Origin: CAWGXG01 sp963826505
GTDB lineage: Bacteria > Chloroflexota > Anaerolineae > Aggregatilineales > Aggregatilineaceae
NCBI GenBank assembly: GCA_963826505.1
Contig: CAWGXG010000008.1
Coordinates: 1 to 64,000, forward strand
Direction: 5' to 3'
DNA length: 64,000 bases
The notes under the pieces were generated by a model. The model made no database searches. It had not been told where the DNA came from and saw only the letters and a list, made by a program, of their open reading frames with translations. Made by a program: the position numbers and the translations under genes. Below are positions 47,603-57,535 of the stretch, piece after piece (position 1 is the first letter of the stretch; every line of letters starts with the position of its first letter).

Positions 47603-47792
47603 TGACCCTATCCTGAAAGCAGTCCCGTTAGTTCGTATCGTGCAGCACGATCGCACTCTGCTTACGTATATTATAATGCAGAATTAAGTGAAAATTAAAC
47701 AGCACTCAAGGCCCGTATGCTATAGTATAGAATGACACTGCTTTTGTTGCTGACGGCTTAGGCTGAAAGCTGCTCTTACCGGAGGAAAACCT

Positions 47793-48773
47793 ATGGACTA
47801 CCGCAAATTAGGCCGGGCTGGACTCAAAGTCAGCGAGTTATGCCTGGGCACGATGACCTTTCGCTGGACCTGCACCGAGCAGCAGGCGGTACACGTCCTG
47901 GATCGCGCCTGGGAGGCCGGGATCAATTTCATCGATACGGCAGACATCTACAGCGCGTGGGCACCCGGCAATCCCGGCGGTGTGGCGGAGCGGATCATCG
48001 GCAACTGGCTGAAGTCCAGGCCGCGCGACCAGATTGTGATCGCCACCAAGGCCCGCGCGCGCATGTGGGACGGTCCCAACGGCGAAGGACTGAGCCGCCA
48101 ACACCTCATGAAAGCCGTCGAGGACAGCCTGCGCCGCTTGCAGGTGGACACCATCGATCTCTACCAGGTGCATTGGCCGGACTGGGATACGCCGCTGGAA
48201 GAAACGCTGCGCGCGCTGGACGATCTGGTCAGCTCCGGCAAAGTGCGCTACGTCGGCGCGAGCAATCACGCGGCGTGGCTGCTCATGAAAGCGCTGTGGG
48301 TCAGCGATCAAAACGCGCTGGTCCGCTACGACTCGATCCAGCCGCATTATAACCTGTTGAACCGCGCCGAAGTCGAGCCGGACCTGGCCGCCGCGTGCAT
48401 CGACCAGGGCATCGGCGTGATCCCGTACAGCCCGCTGGCGGGCGGCTTCCTGACCGGAAAATACACGCGCGAGCAGGTGCCCGGCGGCGCGCGGCTGGCG
48501 CAGGATGATCGCTGGACGCGCTACGGCACTGAACAGAACTTCGGCGTGATCGACGCGCTGCGCGAGATGGGCACGACGCGCGGCAAAACGGTCACGCAGA
48601 TGGCGCTGGGCTGGCTGCTTACCCAGCCGTTCGTGACCGCGCCGATTGTCGGGGCGAATACCGTCGAGCAGCTTGAGGAATCGCTGGGCGCGGTGGGGCT
48701 GCGTCTGACCGAGGAGGAAATGCAGCGCCTGGACGACCTGACCGGCGTTAATCGGAACTGGTTCCGGCGCTAA
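47793..48773 (+). CDS. aldo/keto reductase
   Basis: A 326-residue NADP(H)-dependent reductase of the AKR fold. Catalytic residues are Asp48, Tyr53 (FIDTADIYS), Lys86 (IATKARA) and His127 (YQVHWPDWD). IGVIPYSPLAGGFLTGKY and TAPIVGANTVEQLEESL are the cofactor-side loops. ATG 47793 has GGAGG upstream. Substrate unknown; many relatives act on sugars or aldehydes. Single gene, divergent from the histidine kinase. Confidence 0.93.
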   Translation: MDYRKLGRAGLKVSELCLGTMTFRWTCTEQQAVHVLDRAWEAGINFIDTADIYSAWAPGNPGGVAERIIGNWLKSRPRDQIVIATKARARMWDGPNGEGLSRQHLMKAVEDSLRRLQVDTIDLYQVHWPDWDTPLEETLRALDDLVSSGKVRYVGASNHAAWLLMKALWVSDQNALVRYDSIQPHYNLLNRAEVEPDLAAACIDQGIGVIPYSPLAGGFLTGKYTREQVPGGARLAQDDRWTRYGTEQNFGVIDALREMGTTRGKTVTQMALGWLLTQPFVTAPIVGANTVEQLEESLGAVGLRLTEEEMQRLDDLTGVNRNWFRR

Positions 48774-48775
48774 CC

Positions 48776-49110
48776 TCACCCCTAATGCACGACCGGATCA
48801 GATGGTTGCCCAATGCCGTTTAACTTATGAATGCGGTTACGTCGCGCTGTTTACCTCACCCCTAAATCCCCTCTCCACACGCGGAGAGGGGACTTAATCG
48901 GCGTTGATCTCCCCCTCTCCGTTGCATTTGGCGACACGACACTTTTGAGGTGATCGGTTTAAATCGCAATTTCCGTAGGGGCAACCCTTGGGTTGCCCAA
49001 TTTGGGCAGGGCAAGCCCTGCCCCTACGTTTTCCCCGCAAACAAACCTTAAGATCAAAAACTGTCGTCCTCCCAGCCGTTGCACGGAGAGGGGGCCGGGG
49101 GGTGAGGTTA
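48776..49110. repeat. 342-base gap: hairpin repeats with an inserted 149-bp element
   Basis: One complete hairpin (about 48857-48895, CACACGCGG loop) is followed by one with arms CCCCCTCTCC and GGAGAGGGGG, split in its loop by the element at 48927-49075. No gene is visible. Confidence 0.75.
48927..49075. mobile_element. 149-bp MITE-like element, copy 2
   Basis: Flanked by perfect 8-bp direct repeats CCGTTGCA (48919-48926 and 49076-49083). Its sequence is almost identical to copy 1, same orientation, same length. The two halves of the split hairpin join again when the element and one repeat are removed. Confidence 0.85.
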
Positions 49111-49115
49111 ACCGC

Positions 49116-50891
49116 CTACAGGCGCGGGCGGCGCAGGGCGGCCAGGGCAAACGCGCTGCCGATGGCGATCAGCCCGGCCACGCCCAGAACCAGCAGCCCG
49201 CTGTAGTTATACAGACGGTCCAACGTAGTCGTCTTTTTCCTGACTTTGGGCGTCTCGTCCTGAACCACCGGCGCAGCAGCACCGGGCGGTACGAATTCTC
49301 CGCCAGCGAGCGTAGCGTTTTCGGTCGTTTCGGGCGTGGGCTGCGGCACGTAACCCGCCGCGCCACCAAACGTGATCTCGACCGTCCGGCCACTCACCAG
49401 CCCGACCACCACCGAATCGACCGACGTCAGGCCGTAGCCCTCAGGGACCACCGCCCCAACGCGGTACTGTCCCGCCGGTTGGTCGATGCACAGCGGATCA
49501 GCGCTGCCGTCGTAGGCGCGGGTGACGTCACCTTGCGGGCCGTTCAACACAATCCGCCCGCCCACCAGCGGCGTTTCGCCGGGATCGCGCGCGCCGTTCT
49601 GGTTGGCGTCTTCGTAGACGGACACGCACAGCGTCCCGTCGGCGGTCGCCAGGGCCGCGACGACCTCCGGCGTGGCGGACGGTTCCGGAGTGGGCGACAG
49701 CGTCGGTTCGGGCGTCGGCGTGATCGTCGGCTCCGGCGTGGGCGTGTCGGTCGGCGCGGGCGTGTCGGTCGGCGCGGGCGTGTCGGTCGGCGCGGGCGTC
49801 TCGGTCGGCGTGGGCGTTTCGGTGGGTGCCAGGGTTTCCGTCGGCGTCTCGGTCGGCGCTCTCAGCGTCTCCCCGAACGGCAGCGGCTCGCGCGTGATCT
49901 GCGCGGTTGCGGTCGGCGTGACGTCGGGCGGCAGAGTCGGACTGGCGCTGGTCGCGCCGAGCGTGATCATCTGGCCGGTGACCGGATCGACCGATCCCGG
50001 TGGGAGGATGAGCAGTTCCTGCCCCGGCTGCAAAAAGCGCGTGTTGGGCTTGAGTCCATTCAGCGCGGCGATAGAATTGAGGGTCACGTCGTATTCATAA
50101 TAGGCGTAGACGATGCTCGACAGGGTGTCGCCGGTCTGGACGATATGCACGATACTGCCATCAGGCCGCACGCCCTGGGGGACCACGTAAGGGACTTCGT
50201 CGCCGCCGGTGTCGGTGGCCGCCATCTCGCCCGTGACCACGACCAGCGAGGCTTTATCCCAAAACGCCTCGTTTAACACCAATCCCTGCGCTTGCGTCAT
50301 GTACAAAAAAACGGTGATGGTGCTGTTTTGCGCGGTGGTGGTCACGCTCATCGCCGCCCATTGATCGTAGGGAGCCAGCGCCGCCGACCATTTGACGCTC
50401 GCCGCCTGCGGATCGAGGCCGCCCGTTGGGTCGATCCCGACGCGCATCGAGGCTCCCGCCAGCGGGTCCGAGCGGTGATAGGGCGGGTCCGCGATGGCAC
50501 AGGACGTGATCGCGTCGTTGCAGGTGAACACCCAGCCGTAAGCCGTCGCCCGCAGCGTATCGCCCGGCGTGACCGTGACCTGCTGGTAACCGGCAGCGGT
50601 GAAGGCGGCTCCGCTCTGCTTGATGCTCCAGGCGACCGCGCCATCCAGCACTTGCAGCGGGTCGTTATGCGGCAGCGCGTTCGGCTCACCCGCGCCGATC
50701 CACAGCCCCCAGTCGTGCGGAACGGTGCGCGTTTGCGATCCCTGGCCGTAATACGGCGACTCCAGGCTGCCATTCTTGAGCAGATTAGCGGGAGGTTCCT
50801 GTGCGACAGCCCGGTACACCCCCCACCCGCCCGCCGCCATTCCGGCGAGCAGCAGCAGGATCAACAGCTTGCTGTGCCACGTCTTCATCAT
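49116..50891 (-). CDS. exported LysM-domain surface protein
   Basis: A 591-residue surface protein. A signal peptide or anchor (LLILLLLAGMAAGGWGVYRA) is followed by a carbohydrate-binding-like beta domain (about 35-225), one LysM domain (HIVQTGDTLSSIVYAYYEYD, to LQPGQELLILPP; about 248-300), a long Pro/Thr/Glu repeat (PTDTPAPTDTPAPTDTP), an SdrD-B-like domain (CVSVYEDANQNGARDPGETP), and a C-terminal helix with a basic end. LysM binds peptidoglycan or chitin-like sugars. The ATG 50891 has AAGGA about ten bases upstream. The linker DNA has short tandem repeats. Confidence 0.85.
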   Translation of the reverse strand: MMKTWHSKLLILLLLAGMAAGGWGVYRAVAQEPPANLLKNGSLESPYYGQGSQTRTVPHDWGLWIGAGEPNALPHNDPLQVLDGAVAWSIKQSGAAFTAAGYQQVTVTPGDTLRATAYGWVFTCNDAITSCAIADPPYHRSDPLAGASMRVGIDPTGGLDPQAASVKWSAALAPYDQWAAMSVTTTAQNSTITVFLYMTQAQGLVLNEAFWDKASLVVVTGEMAATDTGGDEVPYVVPQGVRPDGSIVHIVQTGDTLSSIVYAYYEYDVTLNSIAALNGLKPNTRFLQPGQELLILPPGSVDPVTGQMITLGATSASPTLPPDVTPTATAQITREPLPFGETLRAPTETPTETLAPTETPTPTETPAPTDTPAPTDTPAPTDTPTPEPTITPTPEPTLSPTPEPSATPEVVAALATADGTLCVSVYEDANQNGARDPGETPLVGGRIVLNGPQGDVTRAYDGSADPLCIDQPAGQYRVGAVVPEGYGLTSVDSVVVGLVSGRTVEITFGGAAGYVPQPTPETTENATLAGGEFVPPGAAAPVVQDETPKVRKKTTTLDRLYNYSGLLVLGVAGLIAIGSAFALAALRRPRL

Positions 50892-51055
50892 GCCCAAGCA
50901 TCCTTAAGTTATAAAAAAACGACCAGGCGGAAATCATGCACTGGCGTTTCTTGATCGCTAGATGTCGCCCCGCCACTAAGAGCAGGCGCGATTATACCAT
51001 AGCCGGGGGCGGAGTTAACGACGCCCGCCCGGCGATCTACCGACGACCGCATGTG

Positions 51056-51961
51056 TTACGTCGCTTCGAAAAACGCGCTGAGGTGCTGGATCACCTCGTC
51101 CGGCGCATCTTCCACCAGCAGATGCCGCGCCGCGTCGATCATCACCGGCCCTTTGGCGCGCGGCAGCATCGTTTTCCAATGGGCGGCCACGTCGGGCGGA
51201 AAAACGGTGTCGTCCTTGCCCCACAAGATCAACGTGGGAATGGCGCGCAGCACGGACAGCTTCTGTTCGATCTCGCGCATGATCACGGCGGAGGGGTGCT
51301 CCGGCGTGGTGCTGATCATGCGCGGGAACTGGATCAGCGCGGCCCGCTGGCGCGAATCGCGGAAGGGCGCTTTGTACGCGGCCAGGACGGCTTGCGACAG
51401 GTAGCGCGCCGTCCAGCGCTGGATGATGACGTTAAAGGCGACGTTGAACGTCCCGAACAGCAGTTCCCCGACGCCCGGTTTCGTCACCCAGCGGACCAGC
51501 CCATCCAGCCGGTTGAGATACGACTCTTGAAAAACCCACGAGTTGATGATCACCAGCCGCTTGATATTCTCTGGGCGCTGAACGGCGTAACTCAGGCCCA
51601 GCGGCCCACCCCAATCCGCCATGATCAGGGTGATGTCGTGCAGATCGAGCAGGGTCAGGAATTCAAACAGGTTTTGAATGTGCTGGCGCAGCGTATGGTA
51701 ACTTTTGTGGTGGGGCTTATCGCTCAGGCCATACCCGATCAGGTCGACGGCGATGCAGCGGTAACCCAATGCGCCATAATAGACCAGCGGCGCGCGGTAA
51801 ATGAAACTCCACGTCGGGTAGCCGTGCAAAAAGACCAGCACCTCGCCATCGTCGGGACCTTCCGCCACATAGTGCATCCGGTGACCGTCGCTGAGCGTGA
51901 CGAATGATGACTTGAACGGGTATAACGTTCGAACAATGTCGGGCAACACCACTGTTGCCAT
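51056..51961 (-). CDS. alpha/beta hydrolase, haloalkane dehalogenase-like
   Basis: A 301-residue hydrolase. The nucleophile place has Asp116 in IMADWGGPLG in place of Ser, which is the mark of haloalkane dehalogenases (and related epoxide hydrolases). FLHGYPTWSFIYR supplies the oxyanion and a halide-side Trp51; Trp117 after the Asp could be the second halide ligand. The acid may be Asp in LWGKDDTVFPP and the base His in DAARHLLVEDAP. Dehalogenase use is likely from these motifs; epoxide hydrolysis is the alternative. Single gene, followed by no partner. Confidence 0.75.
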   Translation of the reverse strand: MATVVLPDIVRTLYPFKSSFVTLSDGHRMHYVAEGPDDGEVLVFLHGYPTWSFIYRAPLVYYGALGYRCIAVDLIGYGLSDKPHHKSYHTLRQHIQNLFEFLTLLDLHDITLIMADWGGPLGLSYAVQRPENIKRLVIINSWVFQESYLNRLDGLVRWVTKPGVGELLFGTFNVAFNVIIQRWTARYLSQAVLAAYKAPFRDSRQRAALIQFPRMISTTPEHPSAVIMREIEQKLSVLRAIPTLILWGKDDTVFPPDVAAHWKTMLPRAKGPVMIDAARHLLVEDAPDEVIQHLSAFFEAT

Positions 51962-52100
51962 GCAGATTCTTCCTCGCTGTCGTGTTGAACGCGGTGGGCA
52001 ACCTCGCCTAATTGTACGCCAAGATGCGCCTTGAGGGAACCTGACTCTTGAGAACCGTTCAGGGCGATTGGATTAAAATAACCCGCGTCTTGCCTGGACG

Positions 52101-52192
52101 GCCTCACTCCCTAAATCCCCCTCTCCAACCGAGTTAGAGAGGGGGACTTAATCGCCATTTCTCCCCCTCTCCACGCTGTGGGGGGTGGGGCT
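52101..52192. repeat. hairpin repeats
   Basis: CCTCACTCCCTAAATCCCCC and GAGAGGGGGACTTAATCGCC halves with a CCGAGTTA loop, then a partial second hairpin. Fills the gap between two divergent genes. Confidence 0.65.
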
Positions 52193-52289
52193 ATCCCTTC
52201 AATATCTACCCCGGTTGCATTGTGGGCGGTTTGAGCGGCGGGCGGTATACTGGTGCGAAAGACTGCCCGGTTTTGAAGGAGCCACTTTT

Positions 52290-53265
52290 ATGGACGTCTT
52301 GTGTATTGGCGAAGCGCTAATCGATTTCGTTTCCCGCGAGCGCGGCGCGACTCTCGTGACGGCGACGCAGTATGCCGCCGCGACCGGTGGAGCACCGGCC
52401 AACGTCGCCGCCGGGCTGGCGAGGTTGGGCCGCCGCGCGCGCCTGATCGCCACCGTCGGGGATGACGTTTTCGGGCGCAAAATTCTAAATGACCTCGAAG
52501 CGGTCGACGTGATCTGCGCGCTGCGCATGGACCCCGACCACTTTACAACGCTCGCTTTTGTCAAACAAGGGGCCGAGGGGGATCGTGATTTCCAATTCAG
52601 CTCCGGCGCGCACGATTATCTGCTGCCGGAACAGATCGACCGCAGACTTCGTACAGCAGGTGCGCGTGCTGCATTACGGCTCGATCAGCCTGCGCACGCC
52701 CGCTTCGCGCGACGCGACGCTGAAAGCGATCGCCTCGCCAAAGAAGCGGGGGTGATGACCTCGTGCGATCCCAACTGGCGCGCCGACCTGTGGCCCGATC
52801 AGAACGCCGGGCGCGCCGCGATGTGCGAAGCGATCTCGCTGGCCGACATCCTCAAAATCAGCGATGCGGACCTGTGTTTCCTCTCGCCGGAGTGCGGCAC
52901 GGATTACGGCCCGGCGTTGGATGCGGTCGGTTTCCGGGGCCAGTTGGCGGCGGTCACGCTGGGGGCCAATGGGGCATGGTACCGGGCTGGGGACCGGACC
53001 GGGCAGGTGCCTACGCCGCACGTGCAGGTCGTTGAGACGACGGGCGCGGGGGATGCTTTCACCGCCACCCTGATCGACAGCCTGCTCCGCCATAACCTGA
53101 GCATCGATAGGCTGGACGACGACACGCTGCGCACGATCATGCGCCGCGGCGTGCGCGGCGGGCGCGCTGACGGCCACCGGCTACGGCGCGATCCCCTCGC
53201 TGCCGGATGCGGCCAGCATCGACGCGCTGCTGCGCATGGTCCAGATCGGCAACGGAAATTCGTAG
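52290..53265 (+). pseudogene. PfkB-family sugar kinase, three frameshifts
   Basis: It begins MDVLCIGEALIDFVSRERGA and has the first family signature TGGAPANVAAGLARLG. Between about 52640 and 52740 the frame moves and returns; repaired, it reads DFVQQVRVLHYGSISLRTPA then KEAGVMTSCDPNWR. The second signature VETTGAGDAFTATLIDSLL holds the catalytic Asp. A last shift near 53155 restores ALTATGYGAIPSLPDAASID and the natural stop at 53265. Most like fructokinases. ATG 52290 has AAGGAG upstream. Sequence error is plausible, since all catalytic parts are kept. Confidence 0.85.
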
Positions 53266-53309
53266 GGGCGCTGCTTGCTGCGCCCGGCGGGGACGGCTTG
53301 ATCGCCTGA

Positions 53310-53575
53310 TTAACCTCACCCCCCGTCCCCCTCTCCATGCAACTTGGCGGGACGACACTTTTGAGGTAATCGGTTTAAATCGCAATTTCCGTAGGGGCAA
53401 CCCTTGGGTTGCCCAATTTGGGCAGGGCAAGCCCTGCCCCTACGTTTTCCCCGCAAACAAACCTTGAGGTCAAAAACTGTCGTCCTCCCAGCCATGCAAC
53501 GGAGAGGGGGAGAAAAACGGCGATCAAGTCCCCTCTCCGCGTGTGGAGAGGGGATTTAGGGGTGAGGTAAACTGG
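53310..53575. repeat. 413-base gap: hairpin repeats with an inserted 149-bp element
   Basis: A hairpin with arms CCCCCTCTCC and GGAGAGGGGG is split in its CATGCAAC loop by the element at 53343-53491. A second, complete hairpin (CGCGTGTGG loop) follows at about 53528-53573. No gene is visible up to 53679. Confidence 0.75.
53343..53491. mobile_element. 149-bp MITE-like element, copy 3
   Basis: Flanked by perfect 8-bp direct repeats CCATGCAA (53335-53342 and 53492-53499). The left end CTTGGCGGGACGACACTTTT matches the right end (read inward CTGGGAGGACGACAGTTTTT) better than in copies 1 and 2, so it may be closer to the active form. Same orientation and length as the others. Confidence 0.85.
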
Positions 53576-53678
53576 TCTGGCGTTACCGTATTAAGAAAGT
53601 GCAAGCGGGTGCCCCTACGAGAAAACCAACCCTGGATCAACCGTACTCGCCGCTACCGCGCGCGCTGCGCGGCTGCCG

Positions 53679-55115
53679 CTACCCGCGGCGCCGCCGCCAG
53701 TCGATCATAAACGCGTACCCCGCCAGCAGCACCCCGACCCCGATCAGCACCGCCGCCACCACGAACGCCGTGTGCAGTCCGGCCACAATCGCCCAGGGCG
53801 GCGCGTCGCCCGCGTCCACGCCCGCACCCGAACTGATGTGGGCGACCGATAACACGCGGCTGGCGAAGATCGCGCCGATCAGCGGGAGTCCGGTCACCTG
53901 GCCGAAAGTTGCGCGAGAGCGCCAGCAGCCCGGACACCACGCCCAGCCGGTCGCGCGGGGCGGAGCCCATGATGGCGCTGTTGTTGGGCGACAGGAAAAG
54001 CCCCGCGCCGATCCCACCGGCAGCAGGCGCACGATATAGCCCAGCGTGGAGGTATGCTCGGTCAGCGTGGACGTCGTCAGGCAGCCGATCACGCCACGAT
54101 CCAGCCCGATCAGCGAGATGCCGCGCGAGTCCGTAGCGGTCGGAGAGCGCCCCGGCGAATCGGCGCGAGCAGGCCCAACGCCGCCGGGAACACGGTCAGA
54201 AACAGGCCGACCTGCCCCGGATCGATAGCCCTTGACCAGCTCCAGGTAAAAGGGCAGCACGAACATGCCCGCGACCACGATGAAGACCAGGAAACCGGTC
54301 ATCAGGCTGATGCTGAACAGCGGATCGCGGAACAGGCGTAGATCGATCATCGGCTGGTCGCAGCCGCGCCTCGACGCCACGAAAACGATCAGGCCCGCGC
54401 CCGATCCGATCAGCAGCGCCAGGATCGCAGAGCTGCCCCAGCCGGTATCCGGCCCAAACGTCAGGCCTAGCGCCAGCGCCAGCAGGCGTCACCAGCAGGA
54501 TCAGCGCGCCCGCACGCGTCGAAGCGCTGGCCGCCGGGCGGACGCCAATCCGGCACGAAGTGCCGCACCAGGAAAAACCCCACGATCCCGACCGGCAGAT
54601 TGACCAGGAAAATCGACGCGCCAGCCGACCGCGCCGATCAGCACGCCGCCCAGCCGTCGGCCCGACGCTGATCCCGATCGAGACGACCGTGCCCATGATG
54701 CCCAGAGCCCGCCCGCGCTCCGAACTCGGAAACGCCTCGGTGACGAGGCCCATGCCAGCGCCTGGATCATGACCGCGCCGATGCCTTGCAGCACGCGGAA
54801 GCGCGATCAACAGCGCCGATGGTGGGGGCCATCCCGCACAGCAGCGATCCGTGGTGAAGACCGCCATGCCGGTCATGTAGATCGGTTTCTTGCCGATCAT
54901 GTCGGCCAGCCGCGCCACGCCCAGCATGAGCGACGTCAGCACCAGCAGGTAGGCGACCACCACCCACTGCACGGTGGCGAAGCGCGTGTCCAACGCTTTT
55001 TCCAGCGTGGGCAGCGCCACGTTGACGATGCTGCCGTCGATCGTGGAGAGGAACGTGCCCATCGCCACGCTGAGCAAAATCCACCATTTGCGCGAATAAT
55101 CTACGGTTGGTTCAT
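53679..55115 (-). pseudogene. DHA2-type MFS drug exporter, heavily frameshifted
   Basis: Pieces in all three frames form an EmrB/QacA-like exporter: KWWILLSVAMGTFLSTIDGS then IVNVALPTLEKALDTRFATV, QWVVVAYLLVLTSLMLGVAR (with LADMIGKKPIYMTGM) and GRALGIMGTVVSIGISVGPT, the motif C region. Later pieces are PMIDLRLFRDPLFSISLMTG and the last helix VLIGVGVLLAGYAFMIDWRR. At least eight shifts are needed, including one just after the probable ATG at 55115. That is more than in other genes here, so true decay is likely, perhaps with sequence errors in addition. The TnpB insertion lies just upstream. Confidence 0.75.
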
Positions 55116-55199
55116 CATAACCCTGTCTATAGTTGAGTTCAGCGGATTAATGTAAATTGGTCTAGCCAAGTATACCGTAGTTCCATAAGATCCAAAGTA

Positions 55200-56480
55200 C
55201 CCAGGGAACTGTTCCCTCCCCAGGCGACAGCGGAATGCGCCTTTTTTCCTTTCGCAGAGTAGAGATATAATGAGCCTATGATTCGCACATACAAGTACCA
55301 TCTGTACCCCACCAAAGCCCAAACCAGAGGGCTTGAGGTTTTTGCTGTCGCAGGCTCGCTTTGTTTACAATCAGGCACTGGAGCAGCGCATCACGACCTA
55401 CCAGGAAACCGGTCAGGGGCTTTCTTATCCTCATCAATGGGCATATTTCCGAGACATGCGCCGCGAACAACCCGATACACTCGGACAGCTTAATGCGGCC
55501 AGTCTGCAACAACTGCTGCGTCGCCTGGACAAAGCCTTCAGCGCTTTCTTTCGGCGGGTGAAGGTCGGCGAAACAGCCGGTTTTCCTCGCTTCAAGTTGG
55601 CCCCCCGGTTTCAATGCCTGGAATACAGGTACGGGGATGGCTGCAAACTGCGTATAGGTGAACGGGTCAGGCTCTATGTGCAGAACATCGGGGATATCAA
55701 GGTTAAGTTTCACCGCGATCTCCCCCAAGATGCTGTCATCAAACACGTGGTTGTCAAGCGCAGTAACCGGAAGTGGTACGTTTGCCTGATGTTGGATTTT
55801 CCGGCCCCCATCGTTGAAGCACATCCCGGACCGGCTGTTGGGATCGATATGGGGTTGCGCAGCTTGTTGGCGCTGAGTGATAACCAGCTTATTGAAAACC
55901 CGCGCTGGCTGCGAATTTCTCTGGTTAACCTGCGGCGCGCTCAACGGCGTGTGGCCCATCGCCGGAAAGGCAGTCATCGTAGACAGAAGGCGGTCAAACA
56001 GGTTGCTCGACGGCATGAGTATGTCGCCAACCAGCGCCGTGATTTCTGGCATAAAGTGACCCGTGAATTGGTCAACACCTACAGGCTGATCGCCCTGGAA
56101 GACCTGCCCCTCAAGTTTATGACGGCTAATCATCACCTGGCCCTGAGCGCCCATGACGCGGGGTTGGGCGAGTTCCAACACCTGCTGGCGTACAAAGCGG
56201 AAGAAGCTGGTGCGCGAGTTGTAACCGTGAACCCCGCCTACACCTCGCAGATGTGCTCTGGCTGCGGTGTGATGGTCGAAAAAACTTTGAGTGTTCGTAC
56301 TCACGTTTGTCCTCACTGTGGTTTGGAACTTGACCGGGATGTTAACGCGGCCCGGAATGTGTTATTTTTAGCGTTAAAACCCGCTCGGACGGAGCGGTCA
56401 GGGCCTAACGTGGGCGGTTAGCGTGCCCTGAGCAGCCGCTTGCTTTAGCGGGCGGAGTCGTCACACAATCTAAAGTCACG
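55200..56480 (+). mobile_element. IS200/IS605-type element with TnpB only (ends approximate)
   Basis: A tnpB gene without tnpA. Upstream (about 55200-55225) is a hairpin AGGGAAC/TGTTCCCT, and downstream (about 56430-56455) a hairpin CCGCTTGC/TTAGCGGG, in the places where IS605 elements have end hairpins. Exact ends cannot be set. Confidence 0.6.
55278..56421 (+). pseudogene. tnpB: TnpB RNA-guided nuclease, one frameshift near the start
   Basis: The start MIRTYKYHLYPTKAQTRGLE is in one frame and the rest (FLLSQARFVYNQALEQRI onward) in another; one T less or more in the TTTTT at 55342-55346 joins them. The RuvC residues are in VGIDMGLRSLLALSD (Asp near 55846), IALEDLPLKFM (Glu near 56097) and LDRDVNAARN (Asp near 56340). 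A zinc finger has CSGCG and CPHCG. About 380 residues, a usual TnpB length. TATAAT at 55266 could serve it. If the shift is a sequence error the nuclease may be active; the guide RNA would come from the 3' end of this gene and the element end. Confidence 0.85.
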
Positions 56481-56521
56481 ACAACAACCGGAACCGAACC
56501 ATAAGGGAAAAACCGTCTTTC

Positions 56522-57507
56522 ATGAAAATTCACTATACGCTTGATGACAGCGCCGCTCGCCTGCCCCTCTCCATTCGCAGCGCCGACGGCGTTTGGGACC
56601 GCGCCGCCGAACTCCGCAACACGCCCGGGATCCACCTCGTCGAACTGGCGACCCAGCACATGCTGAACACCGGCTCCACCCTGTTCGACGAATTAGCCGC
56701 CTACTACGACAAAGAGGCCCCCAGCGAATCCGATCCGTATGCCCTGGCGAACTGTTACGCCAACCGGACCGCGCTCGAAGACCTGCTCAGCGATCTGCGT
56801 GAAGTGCAGCCCGGCCTGATCGCGCTGCACGAAGTCGCGGAGCTGTTTCCGCTCGACTACACGCAGGACATCCAGTTTATGATGGCGCTGACGGTGGTGG
56901 GTTACCCGGCCTTTGGTTACGTGCGCACCTATAAGGACTCCGAGGGCGAAGAATATCACGGCATGGTGGTGAATTTGGCCCAGGCACGTCCGCACCTGGA
57001 GCAGACCATCGGCCATTATTCCCAAAACCTGCTGGTGAACGTCATCCGGCACGGCTTCTTCAATCACGAGGGCTTTCTGCTGGCTTACGCGGAATACTGT
57101 GAAAACACCGGGCGGCTGCCCGAAACGCTCGCCGAACACCTCAAATATGGGCTGATCAGCCGGGGATCGCGTGGTATCTGAGCTATCGCCACAACCTGAA
57201 GTTTTACGATCAGGCGCTCAACCAGGACGATGACCGGCTGCCGGAATACGTGGCGCGTTACAACACGCTGGTTTCCGATACGCGCAAGAAAAAACTGGCC
57301 GACGAATCGACGTTCGACGTCTGGGTCCAGCAGCGCGAGCCGAACGAAGCCTGTATCGACGTGGTCGGTTATCACGCCGCGCGCACCATCGCCACCACTT
57401 ACGGCGATGACGGGCTGCGGCAGGCCATCGAACAGGGGCCGGATCACTTCATCAGCCTGTACAACGCGCTGAGCCAATACCCGGTCAAAGCCAGCGCGCG
57501 CGGATAA
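56522..57507 (+). pseudogene. protein of unknown function, one frameshift
   Basis: The first frame (to about 57170) reads MKIHYTLDDSAARLPLSIRS and, further on, VNVIRHGFFNHEGFLLAYAE, where His and Glu residues could bind a metal as in DUF2268/DUF5700-type proteases, though no HExxH is present. A one-base shift near 57172 continues it as AWYLSYRHNLKFYDQALNQD to the stop at 57507. The total is about 328 residues, no signal peptide. Family not recognised with confidence. Confidence 0.6.
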
Positions 57508-57535
57508 ACCCTACGTTTTAGCTTGTCGGACGAAT

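Noticed and set aside
49730..49860. CRISPR-like or minisatellite array
   Set aside because: The short tandem units of about 18 bp code in frame for Pro/Thr/Asp repeats of the surface protein linker; there are no spacers.
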